From NCBI GenBank assembly GCA_015680685.1, contig MNCI01038110.1, positions 129,109 to 193,108 of the forward strand: 64,000 bases of DNA. The letters run 5' to 3'. The notes under the pieces were generated by a model that was not told the origin of the DNA, made no database searches, and saw only the letters and a list, made by a program, of their open reading frames with translations. Below are positions 48,961 through 60,326 of this stretch, piece by piece; position 1 is the stretch's first letter; every line of letters starts with the position of its first letter. This stretch comes from Gnetum montanum. Taxonomy: Eukaryota > Streptophyta > Gnetopsida > Gnetales > Gnetaceae. The position numbers and the translations under genes are program-made.

Positions 48961-49189
48961 TACACTGATCCTATATGTCAACCAAAAGAATATTAAGTGG
49001 AATTTTGGTAAAAGTGAATAAGTAATGTTAAAGATGCCATAAAACACATGCAAATATAATGCAATCAAGGCCATCCAAGGTCATTAGTGAGATAAGGTCA
49101 ATTTGGAAAAGTGCAATGAAGGTCACATAAAGGTCAAGCAAGGGGAAGTGTAAGGCTACAAATGGTCAATAAAGGCCATAATTTTTCCA

Positions 49190-49560
49190 ATTTAATGCCT
49201 TAGCAGGCCATGATGCTAGTTTATAGTCCTAGTGGACTAGGATGCTAGTTTAAGATCTTAGTGGGCCATGATGATATGGTGTCAAATGGTGGTCAGGGAA
49301 GGTCAAACCCCACTATTCAATACCATTTAAAGGCTAAAAAAAGGTAAATAGAGCTATAGTAAGACAAATATATATATATATAATGACCATAGAAGGTTAA
49401 CAATGTCAACAAGGCAACATAAGTCCAAAAATAAGTTAAAACACTATATAATAAGGCAAAAATCAAGAAAAAAAGGTTATATGTAATAAAATTTAATTAA
49501 TATAGGAGAAAATGGTCAGGTTTTTGCTAGTTTTAGACCTTAGTGAGCCATGTTTTGAGG
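49190..49560 (-). repeat. Degenerate minisatellite upstream of O RT
   Basis: Three units on the minus strand contain TAAACTAGCATC, or ACTATAAACTAGCATC, next to TGGCCCACTAAGATC (49,195-49,275). A further TCTAAAACTAGCA lies near 49,515-49,530. The core is the same as in the arrays of element I. It lies upstream of RT, as the 50-bp array does in I. Confidence 0.6.
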
Positions 49561-49899
49561 CTACAATGTTATTAGGTGAGTTTAGGCATTAATTAGGGAT
49601 ATTTCTGGATTGTTTGGACTCAAAAATCAAGTGTTTTGAGGCTTTCACTCGAGGCTTAGCATGGAAACATAGACCCTTAGTATGCAAACGAAGGAAAATA
49701 GGTTTTGGGATGCTCAGAGGTCTAAACTTTAAGTTTTAAGACCTTCCCAAGGTAGTGCAGGGTCATATCCATCAAAATTTGGAACTCTAGAGGTCTATAA
49801 AGGCCAAAAAGTAAGTTCTGAAATCTACCCTCTTGTTTCCATGCTATCCAACATAAAAAAGAGGGGGGTTCAACATGAAGAACAAAAATAAAACCAAAA

Positions 49900-52310
49900 A
49901 TGAGATCAAACATGTTCAAATAGGTAGCTATACTCTAAATATAGAACTCATGCATCTTCTAGCTTCATTCTGAGGTAATTTGAGGTAATTTTAAGTGTCA
50001 AGATATGTCAAAATGGCTTTGCCCCCTTTTCTCAAATTGAGCACAACATTCTCAAAATGGAAAAATAGGGGAACACTTGTTTTATAAATTTAGAGTGATT
50101 CAAGGACACTTTAACTAGTTTTTTAGACCCTTAAGGCTGTAGACTTTGATTCTGCAAGTTTCTGGTTGATTTCGGGCTCGTTTGAAGGTTGTTTAAGGGT
50201 ACTTAATCTTGCAACCATGTTTCCATCCTAGGAAAGTTACTCCAACATGGAAGAATGGGGAAAATGAATTTTGGAGGTTGAAATGAGGTTAGGCAAGTAA
50301 AATCGTGAGGCTATGAGGTCCTGGGCTTCTCCAATGTAGATCTTTGGCTTCTAGGAGTGTTATCTTATAACAAAAAATGGAAAAGCATCTTTTCCTCATT
50401 ATTTCCATGTTGGGGAAGTTACTCTAGTGTGGAAGAAGGAATAATCTTAGATCTATATTGATTCAAGTCATAATTGACCATGTATGTTACCTTCCAGAGT
50501 TGTCAGGGTCAAGGGCTATGGATTTGCATCAAAATTTAGCATTTTGGACATCCCTAAGTGCATGGAAGAACCATGCATCTCAAATTTAGATCAATTTTGA
50601 CCCAATTGATAGTGCATGTTAGCCATCAGGGCTATAGGGGTCAAGGACTAGGATTTTATGTCAATTTTTGGTCATTTTTGGGTATTTTTATTCCATTTTG
50701 GGACTAGGATGCTCAATATGGGAAACTAGGGGGAATCATTTTTTGGCCTTTTGACAAAAATTTCTTGAAGTTTGAAGGCTCCAAACAATGTCAACATGGT
50801 CCTAAAGCACATGCAAGTTTAGTTAATGTTCTTTTGAGGTATTTATGAATCCCAAATGGGTCTACCCATTACTTTCCACACTAAGAAACATGGAGGGGGA
50901 ATTTCTAGTGTGAAGACACCATAAAATTTAGATCTAGCCCATTTTTTATTTTACTCAATAATGCATGTTAGTCGTAGGAGCTACCAGGGTTGAAGACTAG
51001 GGTTTGGAGTCAAAAATAGTTAGTTTATACATTTTCCAAGTGGTTTTTGAGCTTCCCCCTCTTTTTCTATGATAGGGGTAGTATGCCCAACATGGAAAAT
51101 TTGGCGAAAATATATTTTTATAAATTTTCATCATTTTTAATCATGCATGTAGCTCTCTAAGGTTTCTCTTGACGATGGTCAACGCCTAGTATCAAAAGTT
51201 TTCCATTCTAAAGGTTGATGAGTGGTTTTTTTGGCTTCCCCCAATTTTTCCATGTTGGGGCTTCCATGCTCAATGTGGAAAACTAGGGGAAAATATTTTT
51301 AGCCCTTTGTGATCACGTTCAATAATGCATGCAAGCTTCTATGGATGTTGACGTTGATTACTAATACTTGATGTTAAAATTTGCTTGTTTTAAGAGACAT
51401 TGGCTAATTTTTAGGCTTTCCCCCACTTTTTCCATGCTGGGACTTCCATGTTGAATATAAAAAAATGGGGTAATTGATTTTTTATCTTTTTATGATCATT
51501 CTAGCTATGCATGAGTGTCCATAGGGTTGTTATTGTTGGTCATCAATGTCCAAGGTCAAGATCTTGTCATTTTTAATGTTGTGAGGGGGTTTTCATACTT
51601 CCTCCCTTTCAACCATGTTTATGGTGGAAGGATCAATGTAAAAGAGGGCTCCCTTAGTGAAGAAAGTTAGATCTATGCAAAATTGATAGTCGATCACCCA
51701 TGCATGTCAACTTCTAGGATTGCTAGTGTTGACAATCAATGTTGGGTGTTAAGATTTGATACTTTGGAGGCTTCTAAGTGCCTCATGGAATCTCCTCCCC
51801 TTTCATCCATACTAGGAAAGGTGACCCTAACATGGATGAGAGTAGGATGATAGATTTCTATGACATTTAACCACTTTTGGGGTTTCAAAACCTCCAAAGG
51901 GTTCCAGCATGGTTTAGGGATCATTGGGCATCAAGAAATGGTTATTAGGTAATTATTTTAGGTTTCCTTAGCTTCCCCTCATCTATCCATGCTACAGGTG
52001 ATAGGCTTAGCATGGAAGAAGCCTCCCATAATGTGGAAAACACAAAATACTAGATTTTGACCAATTTTGACTAGGTCTAGTGGGATTTCAAGGTTGCCAG
52101 AGATGTTTGGAGGGGTTCTAGGTCATGTGGGATCCATTTTAGTGTCAAACTTGTGCTAGATGGATGTTGGAAGGTAAGAGTAAGTTTTACCTCCCTTATT
52201 CCATGCTGGGCATTGCTACCTTAGCATGGAAATCCATGATGTATAGCCTTGATCATGTCTTAACCACTTTTGGGAACCCATGGTTTGAAAAAGGTAGGTT
52301 TGGGTTGCCA
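49900..52310 (+). repeat. Degenerate tandem array, about 180-bp unit, about 12 copies
   Basis: A marker (TCCATGCTGGG, then about 10-20 bases, then AACATGGAAGA) recurs near 50,220, 50,404, 50,560, 50,700, 50,875, 51,080, 51,250, 51,430, 51,620, 51,800, 52,000 and 52,200, so the spacing is 140-210. Between markers recur ATGCATGTTAGCC, GTCAAGGRCTAGG and TTTTGGCTTCCCC. The marker is an imperfect inverted repeat. The array lies between the antisense gene and RT. The same unit occurs at 62,400-63,260. Confidence 0.75.
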
Positions 52311-52379
52311 AAAATAGCAAAATATTTGTAATTCCAACATGTAAAACTAATGCTTCATTTTTTTTAAGAAGAGTAAAAT

Positions 52380-52990
52380 CATTTTCTATTTTAAATAATA
52401 TTTTACTATGGCTACATGGATTTTTCTAAGTTTATTATGCTTTTTCTAAATCTATGCATAGCTTAGATTATTTTTGCAAATTTATGCATACTTTACATAA
52501 TTTAGATGTTTTTTCCTTAGATTTCTGCATAGTTTAGATGTTTTTTAAAAATTTATGCATGCTTTGAAAAATTTAGATGTTTTTTCTAAACTTATGCTTA
52601 CGTTTTCTAAATTTATGCATAATGTAGATGTTGACTTCTTTGCAAATGTATGCATAATTTAGACTAAGATAGTTTTGGGCTATAAAATTTTGTCTATAAG
52701 GGCTATAAAATATGGTGATAATGCTTTTATGGAATTTCTTAAGCTAATTTAGCTAAACATCTAAGAGCTTTTTACATAGGCTAATTTCACCTCTAACTTA
52801 GGAAGCTTTTTCTAAATTTGTTAAGAAATTCCAATTAGTCATGATGTAAGGTTATGGAAGGTTGTAATAATTTTTTTTCTTGTGCAATTACTTAGACCAA
52901 TTTAGATAAACAACTTAGAGCTTTTTATAGAAGCTAATTTCACCTCTAAATAGGATGTTTTGTCTAAGTTTGTTAAGTAATTTTAATCAG
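52380..52990. repeat. AT-rich short repeats and a duplicated segment of about 170 bp
   Basis: TTTCTAAATTTATGCATA with AGTTTAGATGTTTTTT recurs about six times at 45-60 bp spacing (52,420-52,650). Then two copies of a segment with AGAGCTTTTTAYA and GCTAATTTCACCTCTAA occur at 52,765 and 52,918. Confidence 0.65.
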
Positions 52991-53119
52991 TTATAATGTT
53001 TTTATGCTTTGCTTTATGTAGAGTCTTCTTGAGGCTTGTTCTCATCATAGTGAAGCCAGTTGGTATTTTGTGCTACATTGGCCATCCTATGATCAATAGC
53101 CCATCACATGACATGCCTC

Positions 53120-56100
53120 TTAGGAAGCTCTAATTTTGGTTCTAGCCAAGGCAAGGGACTTCCTTGCTTGCCTCATTAGGAGATTAGTGTGATGTTGTCG
53201 TCACACTTGTTCGTAGATGTAGCTAGGGTTATTATGAAGACCCTATTACCTTAGGCATCTGGCCTGATTACTAGGTGCATTACTAACAGGCCACTTCCTA
53301 AGACTACAAGGGGACTACCAAATTTCATAAGTCCATGTTACCTTTCAAAGATCTGTACAATGCTAGAGTATAGTCAGTATAATACTACTAATACTCTAAT
53401 GGTGGTGCATAGATCCCACACATTATTCCAGAACCCACCTGTCACTATGTATAGTCTACAAGGCTAAACATGGTTATTGCAATGCGTTTATGCTTTTTGC
53501 TTGATTACCTTCCCTAACTTCATTTATTTTACAACTTCTTGTAGGTACAAAGTCAACAATTAGGGCTCGATCATCAATGATCAAATCCTAGCAGTGGCTC
53601 AAACTACTTTGGATGAATTCACCAAGAGTCCTCAAATCAAAACTGTCATGTATCATCAATTAAGAGGGGACTTTGATGAATATGTCACTAGGTTTAACCA
53701 CATATACAAAAAGTGTAACAATGATAGGATGATGCAAAATTAGTGGATAGATGCTGATAGCATGGATCAAACCCTTGTAGCTAGAACTTCCACACCGCAA
53801 AAGAAAAGGAAAGCTAAACATATAGCTTCTAGTGTTTTATGGATCTAGGAGTTTTATTACTTTTCTTGGTTGTTGAAATTTCTCATATCAATGCTAACCT
53901 TTGGTCATTGCTTCATAGGACCTTCCACCTTGGCTGATGTCAAAATACCATTTTCACATTCACATCATGAAAACACCCTCATCCTGAAGTTTGGTGAAGT
54001 GACATCAATATAGGAGTGGATAAAGGGATAGTTTCCTAGATACATTCAAGCAAAAATACAATGTGTAGGTTTGCTCAATGTAATCATGGCACCTATCCCT
54101 TCCATTCCCACTACAAAGATATTACATGTCATCGACTCCTTCAATGAGAAGTTTGATCATCTTAGCACCATCATTTAAGGTATGAAGGTGAACATGGATG
54201 TAGGTGTTAGCCTCTTTCACAACTTGCTTAGTGTTCCTATTAATGAGGTAAATTTCCTACTAGGATGGTAAGGGAATTGGCCCATCACAGTGAAGTTCTA
54301 AAGTGGCTTGGTGCCAACATGGACCACTATGGAATTTCAATGGATAGCTTCATGAACCCTGATGCAAAGGAATCATATCCTTTGCTTATGTCTCATGCAT
54401 TTCCCAAATTGTTATCGCAAAAGAAGGTAATTGACCTAGCACAAGAATAAACCTGTAAGAAATTTTTGATGGAGGGCATTAGATTTGATTGGGTGATTGC
54501 TTTGGTAACTAGGCTTCAAGAGGAGATCCTTATACTTTGTGTTAATACCTCTATGATAACCCATGTGCACTTTGCATTTTCTGCAAGTTATCTGAAGAGG
54601 TTTACAAAGTTTTTAGTGTTGTATAGGAATGGACAATGGATTTCTCAAGACCCAAGCCAACTTTCTAGGTCTTGGATAAAGCACATTTATCCAATAGTGT
54701 AGGCCTAGAACCCACTAGAGGGAATGAATGATACATTATCCATCACCACTAAGAATCTTGATGTTAGGCAGTATGAGTCTCCTAATAGTACTAATGATGA
54801 TGAGCCTCTCCAATTTCTCACTAGTGTCTAAGATGCTAGATGATGACATATGGAGATCAAAGGGGTAGCTAGGGAGAAACTCAAGAGGCCTATGAAGGAG
54901 GCACCCCTAGCATCAAATCAACCTACCCCAAAGAAGCTTAAGTTTAAGCTTAAGCCACCACAACATGCAGTTACAAATATCCTTTATATAAATTTGTCTA
55001 TTTAATGTTCTAAAATTTTATGGCTACTTTATGGATTTATGTGTTAACTAGTTTTCTATGTGCTATGATTGTAGATAAGCATCAGGCTATAGTAGTGCAA
55101 GCAACTATGAAGGCAGAACAAAGATGTGTGGAAGAGGCACTACTAAAGCAACCTATGGTTGAAGGATTTTCCAATGCAGGTATAGATGATTTAGATTTCT
55201 TGTTTAGTGAGCCAGTACTAGGTACCTCTCCCATCATCATCCCAGAGGGGGAAGAGGAGAAGGATCCAGGTATGCCTACACCTTAATATTTTCATTATAT
55301 CTCATTGGTTATCTTTGGCTATCATCCTAACATTTCGATGATTGTTATGCTTATAGTAGTTTATGAACCACCAATGCTAGCTCCCATCCCTATGTGTTGT
55401 GTGAAACCATGGGTACAGACTCCAGACAAATTGGATTTCATGCATGGGATGGCTAAGGACATCAATGATCGGTTGCATCAAGTTTCACTTGAGATAGGTA
55501 AGGATTTTGTTTTATGTGCCTTAGTCATGGGCTTTGCTTGCATTATGGCTCTCTTAGGTTTTTTTTATGGTTGTATTTTATGCTTATGTAGTGCCTTCTA
55601 TGGAGTGGAACCCTAGTAGAGACATGGAGATAGACTCCTTGCCTAAGCTTACATTTGATGTGTTTAGTGTACTTTTGCAGTTGTACGAGATTGCTATTGA
55701 TTTAGAAATTTTATGCATAAAAACTTCATGGGAGCTAGAGAGCTCCAAAAAATCACTATGGGAGGAAGTTGTGACCTTTAGGAAACATACTTAAAGATAG
55801 GAGAATATGACTAGAGATCCTCAAGATCGTAAGGCCTTTGTGGAAGCCCAAGTGGCTAACTTAAGAAAATTATGGACTAAGGAGATCATGTGGGCCTACC
55901 ACTAGCATGTTGTTCAAGAAAAAGTAGTGATCCTATAGAAGATGGTAAAATAATGCATGTAGATGAACCTCATCTCCCAAAAGGTTAAGGACTATAAGGA
56001 TCATTGTGCTTGGATTCTAGAGTGGGGAAAGATACAAAAGGTTCACAAGTGATAATATAAGGCCAATAGTTGGGCCTACCTAAAGTGGCTCAAGGAAGAG

Positions 56101-56364
56101 TTAGTTGAACAGTGTAAGAGAGAGTTATTCATTCAGGGGATTTAGGTAGTGAGTGCTTATCAACTTTTTAAAAATACTCTCAAGGTGGAGAAATTCCCTA
56201 TTGTTCAGATTACCACTATTGCAGTTGAGACCTCTACAACTACTACTACCCATGAGCCTCCTACTTGAACTCCTATAGATAGGACTGACATTCTTTCTGG
56301 TGTTGATCTTCAAGATGTTAATTGGGTAAACATGATAGTGGACCAAATCCTCCATCATTTTTAG
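53120..56364 (+). pseudogene. Multi-exon antisense gene, copy O
   Basis: Inferred exons: E2 about 53,130-53,462, E3 53,545-about 53,820, E4 53,919-54,969, E5 55,075-55,269, E6 55,357-55,497, E7 55,592-56,364. Acceptors read CTTGTAG, TTCATAG, GATTGTAG, CTTATAG and TTATGTAG; donors include GTATGC at 55,270 and GTAAGG at 55,498. Conserved blocks: VIMKTLLP (E2), YKVNN and AQTTLDEF (E3), ILKFGEV and NLLSVPINE (E4), LLSQKKVIDLAQE and RFTKFLVLYRNGQW (E4), a Lys-rich E4 end, acidic E5, KPWVQTPDKLDFMHG (E6), and DLQDVNWVNM with DQILHHF at the C-terminus (E7). E1 was not found. Stops and frameshifts are present. It is plus while O is minus, hence antisense. The function is unknown. Confidence 0.7.
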
Positions 56365-57235
56365 GAAGGCATTCCCCATCTACCCCAAAAGTAATGAAGC
56401 CAAAATCTCCATAGGTTTGATATATTTTATGTTTTTGTTTTTGTTTTTGTTTTACGTCATAATTTTGGCTATGGGATACAATGGTAGCACTAGTAAAAAC
56501 TATGGTAGCAACAATTAACTGGTTATTAAGGCTTCCATGTTGGCCTTTCTCTAGAAATTCACAATAGATGTTGTGAAATTTCAGCACCCAAACCACCTAC
56601 AGCTTCCATACTAAGGTTTCTGCTACAAGGGAATAAAGGTAACATTGGATTCCTTGGGAGGCTTCAAAGAACTAGAAAATGGATTTCAACATGTAATAAA
56701 AGAAATTTTGGTCATTAAATTGATAATAAACCTCATCAAACCTAGCCTCCCAATTGCTTCCATGCTAGGTATGGCAAAGGGGAAAAGGAAGCAGGGTGAG
56801 ATGATAGGAATCTCACACCTCCTACCTCAACATTGATGACGGGAAGGTTGAAAACCAAAGTGAAAAGTTGGTATTTTCCACTAAAACTAGTTTTAGCTAG
56901 CTGCTAATTTTCTCAACTTGGAAAATTGGGGGAAAAGCCAACTCATGAAAGAGTTGAACTACCCACTTTTAGAAACTAGAGAAAAAATCTTTTGGCAATA
57001 AAAACAAAGAAAAACGGTAGGGGTAGAGATATCAACACTAGCTTTGGGCTATAAAATTCACAGAAAGTGCTATAAAAAGCCAAAAACCAACCACCTACAA
57101 CTTCCATGTTGTAGTTTTGGTCACAAGGGGGGAAAGATCAATGTTGATTCTTCAAAGGTTTTAGTTGCAAAAATCAATGAAAAGCTAACAAATGGCAATA
57201 AAAAGAATAGATTTGGTCATAGAATTTAGGCAAAG
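56365..57235 (-). other. 5' leader of element O
   Basis: No gag is recognisable between the PBS and the antisense gene. The stretch holds a (TTTTTG)n run at 56,430-56,452 and a segment with ACCACCTACARCTTCCAT present twice (56,595 and 57,090). Short open frames here have no family features. Confidence 0.5.
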
Positions 57236-57253
57236 GCCCTCCTTCTAGTGCCA
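57236..57253 (-). other. Primer binding site of element O
   Basis: The minus strand reads TGGCACTAGAAGGAGGGC eight bases after the LTR end. It is nearly identical to the sites of elements I and A. Confidence 0.75.
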
Positions 57254-57261
57254 AGAAAAAC

Positions 57262-58485
57262 TATTATGACTGAAAACCTCAATCATTAGAAAAAACCAAG
57301 GATCCTTGGTGTAGCAATTTCACAACCCTAAATCCCCAAGGCCTCCACAAGAAAGAATTCGAGGTGTCCTATTCAATCCATAAAATCAAACAAGGATTTA
57401 TGAAATGAAAATGTGGAATAAATAAAGAAACAAAATGCAAAGATCATAGCAGATCTAAAATATTGCATAGATGATAAACAAATATATTTCATACAAAAAA
57501 CCCAAAACTTAAAACATTATTGAGAAAGAAAATAAAGAATACGTTTGAGAAATGTATACAAATGGTGCCTGTGTGGGCAGCAAAAGGAGGTTCATTGATG
57601 TAGGAGTTCAAAGCCCACTGAAGCCAATGGGATCTACATCACGATCTAGGTACTAAGCCACTCCTAATGCTATCAGACCTTCCTTAGCTACTGTAACCTT
57701 AAATCTACAAGTTGGGTCAATGTTGGGGGATGAAAAGAGTGGAAATTTTGAATGCCAAATTACTCCATGCTGGGGTTTGAAAATCCTAGGAGTGAAGTGT
57801 TGACACCAAAAATCCACAATATTAAGATGATTATGCTTTGACTATGGGGTTTACGATTTTTCAAAAAATGTTGAACCTATAAATGCTATTGGAGGCTGGT
57901 TTTTATAGGTTATTTGGGCCATGAATGGGGCTACAAAATGGCCATGATTTGGCTGCAAATTGGCTATAAATTAGCTACAAATTGGCTATAAAATGGCTAC
58001 AAATTGATTGTCAAATTCAAGTGAGATGGGTGCCCAAATTTGGAAGGTTAGTATACATAGTAAGTTCTTCTCCCATGGTCATTCCATTTACTATAAATAG
58101 TAACTGGAGCACACCTTACATGCTAGTAATGAATCTTCTATGCTAAGCTCTCCACCATGCTTGTTCAAGTGGCTAGTCAACACTAAAGTGCATGAAGTGA
58201 TGAATTTTGTCTTTTGTGGCTTCCACATTGAGGAATGTAATTTCCATGCTAGGGATGAAGATTCCATACTAGGGGGAAACTTCCATGCTAAGGGGGAAGG
58301 TTTCCAGGCTATGCATGTGGTCTCCACATTGAAGGGGAAAAGTTTCCAAAACCCCAATCCTTCCACACTGGGGGTAGGTGAGATCTATCCCCCTAATTTA
58401 TACCCTTCATAAAACCCATCAAATTTCCTTTTTAGCATTCCAAAAGTCATTTCTGACAACGTCACCCTACCCCACCGCCACCCGC

Positions 58486-58519
<34 letters not shown>

Positions 58520-58741
58520 CTCTAAGACTAAATATAGACACTATGTAGCTTTTTTTGCTTGGGGAATAAGTCTTTGACCTCTTATGAGGCATTATTTAGC
58601 CCAAAAAGTATAAAGTATGTGAAATTTCCCACTATGGATTACAATTTTCACATTTACAATGATGCTTTGCCTTGGGTTTCATGGGGGTGAAAGCTACCTG
58701 ATGAAGATTAACTATAACATGCAAATTTTTATGGTGTTTCA
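57262..58741 (-). repeat. 5' LTR of element O
   Basis: It is 1,480 bp. On the minus strand it begins TGAAACACCATAAAAATTTG at 58,741 and ends at 57,262. Positions 57,262-58,421 pair with the split 3' LTR. The stretch 58,422-58,741 has no partner because the 3' LTR is truncated. It keeps the empty insertion site of element I at 58,311-58,325. The flank TCCAT (58,742-58,746) is the target duplication. Confidence 0.85.
58485..58514. repeat. Poly-C tract, 30 bases
   Basis: An uninterrupted C run lies within the U3 part of the O LTR, preceded by CCCCACCGCCACCCG. It is the second long C run in the window. Confidence 0.95.
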
Positions 58742-59549
58742 TCCATATTTTAAGAATTAATAAACACTACCTTCAAATTTTGCATTAAATTCTTCATAAA
58801 GGCTTAATGACACTGGATCGGTATGGCTTAGGAATAACTTATTCTTTAAAATTTCCTCTATTTTTCTTAATCAAGTCTACTTGATACAATCTAACATCTA
58901 GACATCTAATGACACATACATATCTTCATGATAACTAAATTTTTAATATCAATGCCAAGGCTATGTGGCTTCTTTAAAATCTTGATTGTTCTTTCATTTC
59001 AATGATTTGAAGTTCTAGGATTTCAAAAATTATATCTTCTAAACTCTATTCAAATCTTTATATTAATCCAAACTTGTTTTCTTTATAAAAGATCCTGCAA
59101 CCATCAATGTTGTGATTTCAACAATATGCTAACCTATACAGCTTGAATGAAGAACTTCCACAAGAACCTGTTTTCTTGTAAGCACCTTTGTATACCATAT
59201 TTTCCAAGTTTGGTTCAAATTGGTATAAGAATTCTTATGGCAAGACTAACATTAGCATCCAAATCTTACAATTTTGGTAGGATGCATGGATATTGATACT
59301 CATGCCAATCCAAGGCCCATGATGAACAAAGTAGATTTTGTCTCTCACTATTTAGGGATCTTGCAAGCACATTATATGTTGCAACTTTCATTCTATTCTT
59401 GGATTCTTTTCTAGGTCATTTCTCTTCATGGGCATTATACATCTTGTCAGAATAAGATTATGATTCTCGATACTATTCTGTCATATGATTTGATTGTAGG
59501 ATAAATTAATAGTAGATTAGCACTTTGGATAATATCAATCAAATCATTG
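58742..59549. other. Unassigned stretch right of element O
   Basis: This is the sequence into which O inserted, with the left side at 24,998. I recognise no gene, and homology to family-B LTRs begins only near 59,550. It could be the U3 part of a diverged LTR B4 or unrelated DNA. Confidence 0.4.
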
Positions 59550-60172
59550 TAACAATAAAAATGAGCTTTCTGATAAACCTTACAGCACTGTGGATAGATT
59601 AGATATTTTATTTATGCATTTAATGTTCTCAATTATTTATTAAATTTTTTCTGATAGTTATTAAATATTTTCTAGTTATTACATTAATGAAGCAATTAAG
59701 CCAAATAGATTACACACATAAGTATGACCGCTTTGAGCGTAACACATATTTGCTTGGTAATCCTAGTAATGTTATTGCTTGGTACACCTAGTAGCATAGT
59801 GATTGGTTACCTAGCAGTGAATATGTGGATTTAGGACATGTACGAAAAGTAGGATTAGATGCTTATGTTAGGAATAGTTAAATGCTAGTTGATTAATTAA
59901 TTTAGTTTAGTTAATTAAATTTATTTTATCCACCTTTTGAGCACCAAACCATAAAACACAAAATGATAAGAACCAGATGCCTTAGTTACACCTAACCATA
60001 CCAATGAACATCATAAGTGTAATTGGAAAGACAATGATTAACCTTAAGGATAGATTCACTTTCTAAAGGACTAGTGCACCATAAACAATAAAGTCCATGG
60101 AATTCAACTAGATTGCACGTGAACACTTTGTCATTCATATGGTTGGGTGTAGGGGTACCTCACTATTCATCA
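59550..60172 (+). repeat. LTR of family B, copy B4 (R-U5 part)
   Basis: It aligns with 1,660-2,279 (for example AATAAAAATGAGCTTTCTRA and TATGGTTGKGTGTAGGGGTA). It ends ATTCATCA and is followed by the PBS. The U3 part could not be matched. Confidence 0.75.
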
Positions 60173-60173
60173 T

Positions 60174-60192
60174 TGGTGTTGTTGCTAAGGAC
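60174..60192 (+). other. Primer binding site of element B4
   Basis: TGGTGTTGTTGCTAAGGAC is the transition-mutated form of the site in B1 to B3. Confidence 0.6.
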
Positions 60193-60326
60193 TTTGTTTG
60201 TGGAACATGTGCTATTTAGGTTTAAGTGAATACCATTAATATCATTGTACAAACCTCAAGGTCAATATCATTTTCACTATACATAGAATTATAAAAGCAC
60301 ACTAATATTTTTTTCTTATTTGCAAA

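Larger units (their letters stand above)
24999..58741 (-). mobile_element. Element O: outer Tat-like Ty3/gypsy retrotransposon, interrupted by element I
   Basis: LTRs in the same direction lie at both ends. Read on the minus strand the right LTR starts TGAAACACC at 58,741 and ends near 57,262, followed by a PBS. Flanks are TCCAC on the left and TCCAT on the right, a 5-bp duplication with one change. Internal minus-strand pol (45,616-48,960) has RT, RNase H, archaeal-type RNase H and integrase. Gag and protease are absent. A plus-strand multi-exon gene occupies 53,120-56,364 and a repeat array 49,900-52,310. Subtracting element I leaves about 14.4 kb. Confidence 0.85.
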
